NCBI RefSeq assembly: GCF_022829365.1 | Contig: NZ_JAKSYJ010000201.1 | Coordinates: 1 to 39,035 of the forward strand | From: Methylobacterium sp. J-077 | GTDB lineage: Bacteria; Pseudomonadota; Alphaproteobacteria; Rhizobiales; Beijerinckiaceae | Reading direction: 5' to 3' | Length of the DNA stretch: 39,035 nt | Shown: piece after piece, positions 7,080-14,294 of the stretch | Layout of the letters: the number at the start of each line of letters is the position of its first letter | How positions within the stretch are numbered: position 1 is the first letter of the stretch | The notes under the pieces: model-generated | Databases searched by the model: none | What the model saw: the letters and a program-made list of their open reading frames with translations, nothing else | What the model was told of the DNA's origin: nothing | Made by a program: the position numbers and the translations under genes

Positions 7080-9302
7080 ATGGAGATGAACCAGCCGATC
7101 GGCCGGACGCCCCTTGACGACCGGCCCGACGGCCTCGTCGGCAAGCCGCTGGACCGGGTCGACGGACCGTTGAAGGTCACCGGCCACGCGCCCTACGCCT
7201 ACGAGACCAAGGCCCTGAAGAACCCGGCCTACGGGTTCATCGTGCCGGCCGCGATCGCGGCCGGCACGATCCAGGCGATCGACGCCGAGGCCGCCCGCCG
7301 GGCCCCGGGGACGATCCTGGTGCTGACCCACGAGAACGTGCCGGAGCAGGGCGAGAAGAAGGAGCAGGTCTGGCCGCAGTTGCAGGGCACCGAGATCAAG
7401 TTCTACGGGCAGCCTGTGGCCTTCGTGGTCGCCGAGACCTTCGAGCAGGCCCGGGCTGCCGCGATGCTGGTCAAGGTCCGCTACGACGCGGCCAAGCCCA
7501 AGGCCCTGCTCAAGGACAACATGGCCGCGGCCTACGAGCCGAAGCCGATCAACTCGCCGCCGGATTCCAAGCTCGGCGATTTCGACGCGGCCTTTTCGGC
7601 GGCTCCGGTGAAGCTCGAGGTCGAGTATACGACGCCGCCGCAGATCCACGCCCAGATGGAACCGCACGCCACCATCGCCTCCTGGGAGGGCGACGGCGTG
7701 GTGCTGTACACCGCCAACCAGATGCCGAACCGCGGCCAGAAGGCGCTGGGCTCCGTGCTCAAGCTGGCGCCCGAGAAGGTGCGGATCGTCAGCCCCTACA
7801 TCGGCGGCGGGTTCGGGGCCAAGCTGCAGGTCCAGCCCGAGGCGACCCTGGCGATCCTGGCCTCCAAGGTGATCCAGCGCCCGGTGAAGGTCGCGCTGAC
7901 CCGCCAGCAGGAATTCCACGTCGCGACCCACCGCACCGACACCGTGCAGCGGATCCGGCTCGGGGCCGACAAGGACGGAAAGCTCTCGGCGATCAGCCAC
8001 GAATCCTGGTCCGACACCGCCGAAGGCGACGGCTTCTTCGAGACCTCGGCCAACGTCACCCGCTCGCTCTATGCGGCGCAGAACCGGGTGACGCGCCACC
8101 GGCTCGTCAACCTAAACATGCCGATCGCGTCATCGATGCGCGCGCCGGGCGAGGCCGTGGGGCAGCTCGCTTTCGAGTGCGCCATGGACGAGCTGGCCGA
8201 GCACCTGAAGATCGATCCGATCGAGCTGCGGGTGCGCAACGAGCCCGCCGAGGATCCCGAGAAGAAGGTGCCGTTCTCCACCCGCCAGCTCGTGCCCTGC
8301 ATGCGCGAGGGTGCCCGCCTGTTCGGCTGGGACAAGCGGCAGGCCGCGGGCAGCCGGCGCGAGGGCAATTGGCTCGTCGGCATGGGCATGTCGGCCGCCG
8401 CCCGGCTCAACCCGCTGATGCCGTCCTCCGCCAAGGTTCGGCTCGGGCCGGACGGCGTGCTGGTGGTCCGCATGGCGATGACCGATCCCGGTACCGGAAC
8501 CTACACGATCCTCACCCAGATCGCCGGCGAGATGCTGGGCCTGCCGCTCGAGCGAGTGCGGGTCGAGATGGGAGACACCAACTTCCCGTTCGCGTCCGGC
8601 TCCGGCGGCTCGTTCGGCGCCGGATCGTCGGGCTCGGCCCTGTACGTCGCCTGCGACAACCTCCGGCAGGCGCTCCTGAAGGCCGGCGATCTCAACCCCG
8701 AGGGCGCGACCTTCCGGGACGGCGCGGTGACGTCGGGCAACCGCACGGAATCCCTCACTGATCTCGCGGGCACCGGCCTGGAGGCCTCCGGCGAGATCAA
8801 GCCGGGCGAGATGAAGGAAAAGTTCTCGCAGTACTCCTACGGCGCCCATTTCGCGGAGGTCGGGGTCGATGCCGACACCGGCGAGATCAGGCTTCGGAGA
8901 ATGCTGGGGGTCTTCACCGGCGGCCGCATCCTCAACGCGAAGACCGCGCGAAGCCAGGCGATTGGCGGCATGACCTTCGGCGTCGGCGCCGCGCTGATGG
9001 AGGATGCGGTGGTCGACCCGCGCTACAGCTTCTTCGTCAATCACGACATGGCCGAGTACCATGTGCCGGTCCACGCCGACATTCCGGTGATCGACGCGGT
9101 TTTCCTTCCAGAGCTCGACGACAAGTCGAACCCGTTGAAGAGCAAGGGGTTGGGCGAGCTCGGCATCTGCGGCGCCGGGGCGTCTCTCGCCAATGCCATC
9201 CACAACGCCACCGGCATCCGGATCCGCGAATACCCGATGACCCTCGACAAGGTGCTCAAGGGCTTCGAGGAGCAAGAGGGCCAGGCCCAGCGGCGGACCT
9301 GA
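7080..9302 (+). CDS. paoC: Aldehyde oxidoreductase, molybdenum cofactor-binding subunit
   Basis: Catalytic subunit that oxidises aldehydes to carboxylic acids with water as oxygen donor. The 740-residue length fits PaoC (about 732 in E. coli, from memory). Visible marks are GKPLDRVDGPLKVTG at the N-terminus, GGGFGAKLQVQPE, MRAPGEAVGQLAFE, the cofactor loop SGSGGSFGAGSSGSAL, and LGELGICGAGASLANAI near the C-terminus. Glu693 in the last motif sits where the catalytic glutamate of this family lies. The ATG at 7080 is 21 bases after the paoB stop. Known PaoABC complexes carry a cytosine-dinucleotide form of the cofactor and need a dedicated PaoD-type chaperone. No such chaperone gene lies next to this operon, so it must be elsewhere or dispensable. 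Confidence 0.93.
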   Translation: MEMNQPIGRTPLDDRPDGLVGKPLDRVDGPLKVTGHAPYAYETKALKNPAYGFIVPAAIAAGTIQAIDAEAARRAPGTILVLTHENVPEQGEKKEQVWPQLQGTEIKFYGQPVAFVVAETFEQARAAAMLVKVRYDAAKPKALLKDNMAAAYEPKPINSPPDSKLGDFDAAFSAAPVKLEVEYTTPPQIHAQMEPHATIASWEGDGVVLYTANQMPNRGQKALGSVLKLAPEKVRIVSPYIGGGFGAKLQVQPEATLAILASKVIQRPVKVALTRQQEFHVATHRTDTVQRIRLGADKDGKLSAISHESWSDTAEGDGFFETSANVTRSLYAAQNRVTRHRLVNLNMPIASSMRAPGEAVGQLAFECAMDELAEHLKIDPIELRVRNEPAEDPEKKVPFSTRQLVPCMREGARLFGWDKRQAAGSRREGNWLVGMGMSAAARLNPLMPSSAKVRLGPDGVLVVRMAMTDPGTGTYTILTQIAGEMLGLPLERVRVEMGDTNFPFASGSGGSFGAGSSGSALYVACDNLRQALLKAGDLNPEGATFRDGAVTSGNRTESLTDLAGTGLEASGEIKPGEMKEKFSQYSYGAHFAEVGVDADTGEIRLRRMLGVFTGGRILNAKTARSQAIGGMTFGVGAALMEDAVVDPRYSFFVNHDMAEYHVPVHADIPVIDAVFLPELDDKSNPLKSKGLGELGICGAGASLANAIHNATGIRIREYPMTLDKVLKGFEEQEGQAQRRT

Positions 9303-9310
9303 TCGCCAAA

Positions 9311-9358
9311 GCATCGCCGCCCGTCCCGACCTACGGTTGACGGGCGGCGCGCCGATGC
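9311..9358 (+). terminator. Hairpin after paoC, candidate terminator or attenuator
   Basis: GCCGCCCGTC (9316-9325) and GACGGGCGGC (9339-9348) form a perfect 10-base stem with a 13-base loop, with outer GCATCG/CGATGC arms (9311-9316, 9353-9358) able to extend it. No T-run follows. It sits between paoC and the CoA ligase gene and may limit readthrough. Confidence 0.45.
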
Positions 9359-9395
9359 GGGACACCGGGGCAAAACCTCAATCGGGGGACGCCCT

Positions 9396-10967
9396 TTGCC
9401 CGACGCTACGAAACCCGAACACCGTCATCCCCCGGCCCGCTTCAACGCAGCCCGGTATTGCCTTGCCGCGAACGCGCGGCTGCGTCCCGACAAGACCGCC
9501 CTGGTGCTGGTCGGCGGCGGCACCGCGAGCCGGCTCAGCTTCGCCGAGGTCGACCGGGCGGTGCGGAGCATCGCGGCGGGCCTGCTGGGACTCGGCCTGA
9601 AGCCCCGCGACCGGGTGATGATCCGGATGGGCAACGAGGCCGATTACGTCCTGGTCTATTTCGGCGCCCTGGCGGCCGGCCTCGTGGCACTGCCGTCCTC
9701 GCCGCAGCTGACCGAGGGCGAGGCCGCCTTCCTGATCGAAAATTCCGGTGCGGCGGCCATCGTGATCGGCGGCGGCTGCATGGTCCCGCCTGAAGCCCTG
9801 GGTACGCGCCTCCTGCTCGACGCCGCCGCCATCGCCGCCCTGAAGGCGGGGCCGCCGCTGCCCGACTACGCCGACACCGCTGCCGACGATCCGGCGATGC
9901 TCATCTACACCTCCGGCACCACCAGCCGGCCCAAGGGCGTGCTGCACGCCCACCGGGCCGCCTTCGGCCGTTGGCCGATGGTCGAACACTGGATCGGGCT
10001 CTCCGAATCCGACGTGATGCTGCATGCCGGCACCATGAACTGGACCTACACGCTGGGCGTGGGCTTAAGTGACCCCTGGTCGGTGGGGGCCACCGCGGTG
10101 CTCTATGACGGCCCCCGCGACCCGGCAGTCTGGCCACGCCTAATCGCGGAATACGGCGCCACCCTGTTCGCCGCGGTGCCGACCCTCTACCGCCAGATCC
10201 TCAAATACGGCGACCTCGCCCGCCACGACCTGTCGAGCCTGCGCCACGGCTGCACCGCGGGCGAGCCCCTGTCTGTGGAACTGCTCGAGGCCTGGACCCA
10301 GGCCACGGGGAAGCCGCTCTACGAGGCGCTCGGGATGAGCGAGATCTCCACCTACATCTCCAGCGGCCCGACCATCCCGGTCCGCCCGGGCTCCCCGGGC
10401 CGCCCGCAGCCGGGGCGGCGTGTGGCGATTCTGCCGGTCGACGGCCCGCCCGAGCCGCTGCCCGCCGGCGAAACCGGGCTGCTTGCCATCCACCGCTCGG
10501 AGCCGGCGCTGATGCTGGGCTACTGGAACCGCCCCGAGGAGGAGGCCGAGGTGATGCGCGGCGACTGGTTCGTCGGCGGCGACCTCGCCCGGCTCGATGC
10601 CGACGGCTACCTTTGGTTCGAGGGCCGCAACAACGACCTGATGAAGGCGATGGGCTACCGGGTCTCGCCGAACGAGGTCGAAATCGTGCTCTCCGCCCAC
10701 CCATCCGTGGCGGAGGTCGGGGTCGCCGAATTGCCGGTGCGGGCGGACGTCTCGGTCATCTGCGGTTTCGTCGTGCTCCAGCCCGGCGCCGCGCCCGACG
10801 CGGCGGACCTGCTCGCTTGGTGCGAGAGCCGCCTCGCCGCCTACAAGCGCCCGCGGGAGATCCGGTTCCTCGAAGCGCTGCCCCGGACCGCCAACGGCAA
10901 GGTGCAGCGCAAGCGGCTGGCCGAGGCCGTGGGATTGTCGGACTTATACGACGCCGTTGGCAGGTAG
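9396..10967 (+). CDS. Acyl-CoA synthetase (AMP-forming), benzoate/aryl-CoA ligase-like
   Basis: ATP-dependent activation of a carboxylic acid to its CoA thioester through an acyl-AMP. The 523-residue protein has the P-loop-like A3 motif YTSGTTSRPKGVLHAH (about residue 170), the A5 region EALGMSEISTYISSG, the A8 hinge VGGDLARLDADGYLWFEGRNND, and the A10 lysine motif RTANGKVQRKRL near the C-terminus. The overall pattern resembles aryl- and medium-chain acyl-CoA ligases; the substrate is not determinable. The start is a TTG at 9396, supported by GGGGGA seven bases upstream. It follows paoABC on the same strand after a 93-base gap with a hairpin, suggesting a route aldehyde to acid to acyl-CoA. 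Confidence 0.86.
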   Translation: MPDATKPEHRHPPARFNAARYCLAANARLRPDKTALVLVGGGTASRLSFAEVDRAVRSIAAGLLGLGLKPRDRVMIRMGNEADYVLVYFGALAAGLVALPSSPQLTEGEAAFLIENSGAAAIVIGGGCMVPPEALGTRLLLDAAAIAALKAGPPLPDYADTAADDPAMLIYTSGTTSRPKGVLHAHRAAFGRWPMVEHWIGLSESDVMLHAGTMNWTYTLGVGLSDPWSVGATAVLYDGPRDPAVWPRLIAEYGATLFAAVPTLYRQILKYGDLARHDLSSLRHGCTAGEPLSVELLEAWTQATGKPLYEALGMSEISTYISSGPTIPVRPGSPGRPQPGRRVAILPVDGPPEPLPAGETGLLAIHRSEPALMLGYWNRPEEEAEVMRGDWFVGGDLARLDADGYLWFEGRNNDLMKAMGYRVSPNEVEIVLSAHPSVAEVGVAELPVRADVSVICGFVVLQPGAAPDAADLLAWCESRLAAYKRPREIRFLEALPRTANGKVQRKRLAEAVGLSDLYDAVGR

Positions 10968-10985
10968 CCCCTGAAACACCACGCC

Positions 10986-11009
10986 CTCCCCCCTCTGCGG
11001 AGGAGGGAG
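10986..11009. terminator. Bidirectional hairpin between convergent genes
   Basis: CTCCCCCCTC (10986-10995) and GAGGAGGGAG (11000-11009) pair over ten bases with one mismatch and a TGCG loop. The hairpin lies between the stops of the CoA ligase (+) and mgtE (-) and could end both transcripts. There is no T-run on either side. Confidence 0.5.
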
Positions 11010-11025
11010 AGGCGCGTCGCCTCCC

Positions 11026-12396
11026 CTACAGCAGCGTCCCCCGCAGGATCAGCAGCGCCACCGAAAAATAGATCACGAGCCCGGTGACATCGACCAGGGT
11101 CGCCACGAACGGGGCCGAGGCAGTGGCCGGGTCGAAGCCGATCCGTTGCAGGATGAAAGGCAGCATCGAACCTGTGAGGGAGCCGAACATCACGATGCCG
11201 ACCAATGCCGTGCCGACCGTCGCGGCCACCAGCGGCCAGTGCTCGCCATAATCGTACAGGCCGAGCTTCTGCCAGGCCACGATCCGGATCACCGCGATCA
11301 CCCCGAGAATGCTGCCCAGCACGATGCCGGTGGGCAATTCGCGCAGGGCCACACGCCACCAGTCGCCGAGCCGGATCTGGTGCAGGGCGAGCGCCCGGAT
11401 CAGCAGCGAGGTCGCTTGGCTGCCGGAATTGCCGCCCGAGCTCATGATCAGCGGGATGAACAGGGTCAGGACGATCGCCTTCTCCAGTTCGCCCTCGAAC
11501 CCCTGCATCGCCGAGGCGGTGAGCATCTCCGACAGGAACAATGCGCACAGCCAGCCGGCGCGCTTCCGGATCATCGTGAAGAAGCCGATATCCATGTAGG
11601 GCTCGGGCAGCGCCTCCATGCCGCCGAAGCGCTGCACGTCCTGGGTCTGCTTCTCGATCATGGCGTCGATCATGTCGTCGACCGTGACGATGCCGATCAC
11701 GTGCCCGACCGCGTCGACCACCGGCAGCGCCAGCAGGTCGTATTTCGAGATCAGCCGGGCGGCCTCCTCGCGGCTCGCCGTGGGCGAGACCGCGAGCGGG
11801 CGCCGCCCCGGGGCGACGCTGAGGACGTTGTCGTTCGGGTCGCCCGAGATCAGCCGGCGCAGCGGCACCGCCTTGGTGAGCGCCCGGGTGCGGGGATCGA
11901 GCACGAAGATCGCGTAGACGGTCTCGCGGGTCTTCTCGACCGAGCGGATGTGCTCCAGGGTCTGGCCCACCGTCCAGGTGCCCGGCACGGTGACGAACTC
12001 GGTGGTCATCAGCGAGCCGACCGTCTCCTCGCCATAGGCCGAGAGCCGGTCGACGGCACCGCGGGTCTCGGCATCGAGGCGGGCGCGCAGGTCGGACCGG
12101 CCAGGCTCCTCGATCTCCCGGAACACGTCCGTGACCCGGTCGGCCGACATGCCCGAGAGGTAGCTCGCCACCCGGTCGCGCGGCAGCATCTCGATGATGT
12201 CGGCGGCGAGATCCAGCTCGGGCTGGTCAAGCACCTCGATCGCCCGATCCATCGGCAGCCCAAGGATGATCGCGGCGGCGACCTCGGGGGCCTCGCCGTT
12301 CAGGGCCTCGACGATATCGGGGGCCCGCTCGTCCGAGAGGCGCGCGGCCAGCACGGACGGGTCGACGCGCGCGTCGATGGGGGCGATCTCGTTCAT
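11026..12396 (-). CDS. mgtE: Magnesium transporter MgtE
   Basis: Mg2+-selective channel of the inner membrane, gated by intracellular magnesium. The 456-residue product has the usual MgtE order: an acidic N domain of helical repeats (about residues 1-130, with LPMDRAIEVLDQ and LPRDRVASYLSGM), a paired CBS domain (VGSLMTTEFVTVP at the start, VIGIVTVDDMIDAM at the end), then five membrane segments. The pore region SSGGNSGSQATSLLIRALAL is well conserved. The ATG at 12396 is preferred over an in-frame start 81 bases upstream because it begins the acidic N domain and follows GAGGCGAGG. It converges with the CoA ligase. No clear Mg2+-responsive leader could be recognised upstream. Confidence 0.94.
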   Translation of the reverse strand: MNEIAPIDARVDPSVLAARLSDERAPDIVEALNGEAPEVAAAIILGLPMDRAIEVLDQPELDLAADIIEMLPRDRVASYLSGMSADRVTDVFREIEEPGRSDLRARLDAETRGAVDRLSAYGEETVGSLMTTEFVTVPGTWTVGQTLEHIRSVEKTRETVYAIFVLDPRTRALTKAVPLRRLISGDPNDNVLSVAPGRRPLAVSPTASREEAARLISKYDLLALPVVDAVGHVIGIVTVDDMIDAMIEKQTQDVQRFGGMEALPEPYMDIGFFTMIRKRAGWLCALFLSEMLTASAMQGFEGELEKAIVLTLFIPLIMSSGGNSGSQATSLLIRALALHQIRLGDWWRVALRELPTGIVLGSILGVIAVIRIVAWQKLGLYDYGEHWPLVAATVGTALVGIVMFGSLTGSMLPFILQRIGFDPATASAPFVATLVDVTGLVIYFSVALLILRGTLL

Positions 12397-12771
12397 GGCC
12401 TCGCCTCGCGGGTTACGAGACGGCGCGCCGCCGGTCTTGCTGGCTGAGGGCCGCGACCGGTGCCCCACGCCGCTCACCCCGCGGCCGGGCCCCTCAGCGG
12501 CTCAGGCGGGATGACGGCGCGGCGCCGGGCACGGCAGGCACGATCGGTCTGGCACGTCGCTTCGCTGGTCGATGCTGAAAGGGAGCGCCGCACCCCCGGT
12601 TGGCGGCACAACGCGGGTGCCTCGTGCTCCCACGGGAAAATTCCGTCAAGCCGAAACCAGCGCGTGTTCCACGCCCTATTTCACGATCGTGGCGGGGCGT
12701 GGCCGGGAACCGCGGCTTGGGACGCCGCGCTCCCGCCCGCTCCCTATGAGAAATATAAGTGTTGTGCTCAC
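12397..12771. other. Intergenic region upstream of mgtE and pqqA
   Basis: About 375 bases without a supportable gene. The first 300 are GC-rich and should hold the mgtE promoter and 5' untranslated region on the minus strand. From about 12745 the sequence becomes AT-richer toward the pqqA promoter. An imperfect inverted repeat (AAGTG 12757-12761, CACTT 12769-12773) lies at the edge of the proposed pqqA -35 box. Open frames here are not codon-like. Confidence 0.6.
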
Positions 12772-12800
12772 TTGTATTGCGTCCAAGATATTGGCTATAT
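12772..12800 (+). promoter_or_regulatory. Candidate promoter of pqqA copy 1
   Basis: TTGTAT (12772-12777) and CTATAT (12795-12800) are separated by 17 bases, a reasonable sigma-70-like pair in a locally AT-rich stretch about 30 bases before the first pqqA start codon. The assignment is by eye only. Confidence 0.4.
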
Positions 12801-12829
12801 GGTTCTCATCAGCAACGAGGAGAAACGCC

Positions 12830-12919
12830 ATGGCTTGGTCTGCCCCGATCGTATCCGAGATCTGCGTCGGCATGGAAGTCACCAGCTACGAGTCGGCTGA
12901 GATCGACACCTTCAACTGA
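12830..12919 (+). CDS. pqqA: PQQ precursor peptide PqqA, tandem copy 1
   Basis: Ribosomally made 29-residue precursor of pyrroloquinoline quinone. The encoded peptide is MAWSAPIVSEICVGMEVTSY followed by ESAEIDTFN. It contains Glu16 and Tyr20 in the invariant E-V-T-S-Y context, the two residues that PqqE joins and later enzymes convert to PQQ. The length and sequence are nearly those of the methylotroph PqqA as I recall it. GAGGAG seven bases upstream is a strong ribosome-binding site. The frame is open for 86 further codons upstream, but that extension has no family similarity and this internal ATG carries the ribosome-binding site. A second copy follows 79 bases later. None of pqqB, pqqC/D or pqqE is adjacent. 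Confidence 0.93.
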   Translation: MAWSAPIVSEICVGMEVTSYESAEIDTFN

Positions 12920-12930
12920 GTCGACCCGGA

Positions 12931-12965
12931 CCCGGGTCGCTCAGTGATCCGGGACCCAAGGTTTT
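12931..12965 (+). terminator. Hairpin between the two pqqA copies
   Basis: CCCGGGTC (12931-12938) and GATCCGGG (12946-12953) pair with one G-T wobble around a 7-base loop; four T residues appear at 12962-12965, after a nine-base gap. It could be a partial terminator, an attenuator, or a 3' stabilising structure that sets the ratio of the two peptides. Confidence 0.4.
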
Positions 12966-12998
12966 CATCGTCCCATCATTCATTACCTGGAGGCAATC

Positions 12999-13088
12999 AT
13001 GGCTTGGTCCGCTCCCGTCGTGTCCGAAATCTGCGTCGGCATGGAAGTCACCAGCTACGAGTCGGCTGAGATCGACACGTTCAACTGA
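12999..13088 (+). CDS. pqqA: PQQ precursor peptide PqqA, tandem copy 2
   Basis: Second 29-residue PqqA. It differs from copy 1 by a single residue, Val instead of Ile at position 7, with Glu16 and Tyr20 intact. At the DNA level the copies differ at seven positions, six of them silent, and the stretch encoding residues 11-26 is base-for-base identical. This indicates a duplication kept under purifying selection or homogenised by conversion. GGAGG lies just upstream of the ATG. A strong terminator follows, so copy 2 is the last gene of its transcript. Orphan multi-copy pqqA genes fit a model in which the peptide, needed stoichiometrically, is supplied in excess over the Pqq enzymes. Confidence 0.93.
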   Translation: MAWSAPVVSEICVGMEVTSYESAEIDTFN

Positions 13089-13113
13089 GACGTTCGTCCA
13101 CCGGACGGTTTTG

Positions 13114-13148
13114 AGCGCCGCTTCATCTGAGGCGGCGCTTTTTGTTTG
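13114..13148 (+). terminator. Rho-independent terminator of the pqqA pair
   Basis: AGCGCCGC (13114-13121) and GCGGCGCT (13132-13139) form a perfect 8-base stem, followed directly by TTTTTGTTT on the plus strand. A smaller hairpin (CGTCC 13095-13099, GGACG 13103-13107, then GTTTT) precedes it. This is the clearest plus-strand terminator in the window. Confidence 0.85.
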
Positions 13149-13219
13149 TGCGCGGCTCATGCAGACGATCTTGTTTGCCGGTCGCGCTTCGGGTTTCTTC
13201 GCTCCGATCACATCCCGCG

Positions 13220-13240
13220 GCGTCGGCGTATAGCCGACGC
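13220..13240. repeat. Perfect hairpin between the pqqA terminator and the epimerase remnant
   Basis: GCGTCGGC (13220-13227), GTATA loop, GCCGACGC (13233-13240). Two shorter inverted repeats follow (CCAAG/CTTGG and TCCCC/GGGGA). The function is unknown; it may be part of the 5' region of the broken gene downstream. Confidence 0.5.
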
Positions 13241-13308
13241 TTCCCGGGATCTTCCAAGAAGTCTTGGCGATCCCCGGATCGGGGACGCCGGTCCTTCAGG
13301 ATCGGGCC

Positions 13309-14283
13309 ATGCATGTCCTGCTCACCGGCTCCTCCGGCTGGCTCGGCCGGTTCCTGGGTCCGCGCCTGCGGGCCCTCGGCCATCGCGTGACCGGCCTCGA
13401 CTTGGCTCCCGGCCCCGAGACCGATCTGGTCGGCTCCGTGGCAGATCGCGGTATCGTCAGCCGGGCGTTCGATCGCGGGATCGAGGCCGTGATCCATGCC
13501 GGGGCCCTTCACAAGCCAGACATCGCGCGCTACCCGGCGCAGGCCTTCATCGACTGCAACGTCACGGGCACGCTGAACCTCCTGGAGGCGGCGTAGGCGG
13601 CCGGCAATGACTGGTTCGTGTTCACCTCCACGACGTCGCTGATGATCAGCCAGGCGACCCGCGACGAGGCCGGCAACGCGGCGGTCTGGCTGGACGAGAC
13701 CAGCGGGCCGCTGGCGCCGCGCAACATCTACGGGGTGACCAAGCTCGCCGCCGAGGGCCTGTGCCGGCTCGCCGCCACCGAGCGCGGGCTGGCCTGCGTG
13801 GTCCTGCGCACCGCCCGGTTCTTCCCGGAGGAGGACGACACGCACCGGGTGCTCTCCGGACAGAACCTCAAGGCCAACGAGTTCCTGAACCGGCGCCTGA
13901 CCGTCGAGGACGCCGCGGAGGGGCACGTCGCGGCGCTGATGCGCGCGCCCGAGATCGGCTTCGGCCTGTTCATCCTGTCCGCGCCGACGCCGTTCGATCG
14001 CGCCGAGACAAGGGCGTTGAAGCGGGACGCCGCTGCGGTCATCGCGCGCCACTTTCCCGATGCCGCCCAGCTCTACGCGCGGCAAGGCTGGACGCTGCCC
14101 GCCAGCATCGGCCGGGTCTATGATTCGCATCTTGCCGAGACCGCGCTCGGCTTCCGCTGCCGAACCGGCTTCGCCGAAATCCTTAACGCCCTGCGGGACG
14201 GACGCCCCCTGCCCTTCACGCACGACCCGACCTACCTGTCCCCGAAGGAGGCCGGGTTGGGGAGCCCGGCTCTCCGTCTCTGA
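13309..14283 (+). pseudogene. NAD-dependent epimerase/dehydratase, interrupted by an in-frame TAG
   Basis: Extended short-chain dehydrogenase of the sugar-nucleotide epimerase type. The N-terminal part has the NAD-binding motif HVLLTGSSGWLGRFL and IEAVIHAGALHKPDI, ending ...TGTLNLLEAA at an in-frame TAG (13594-13596). The same frame then continues without shift as AAGNDWFVFTSTTSL and onward with the catalytic YGVTK motif and a normal C-terminal half, stopping at 14283. The full frame would be 324 codons, a typical family length. The sequence on both sides of the stop is well conserved, so a single base change (for example CAG or GAG to TAG) explains the break. It is either a recent pseudogene or a base-call error. 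The downstream half could start at GTG 13618, but it would lack the cofactor-binding domain. Confidence 0.85.
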
Positions 14284-14294
14284 CGCACCCGCCG

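Noticed and set aside
12397..12700. A magnesium-responsive riboswitch upstream of mgtE
   Set aside because: No M-box-like conserved core could be recognised by eye in the minus-strand leader.
12572..12919. A 115-residue frame ending in PqqA copy 1, as if PqqA had a long N-terminal extension
   Set aside because: The internal ATG at 12830 has a strong GAGGAG site and yields the exact family length; the upstream part crosses the promoter and has no family similarity.
13594..13596. Recoding of the TAG in the epimerase gene, for example as an amber-encoded amino acid
   Set aside because: No recoding signal or dedicated tRNA is visible, and the other genes in the window do not use in-frame TAG; simple mutation or sequence error is more likely.
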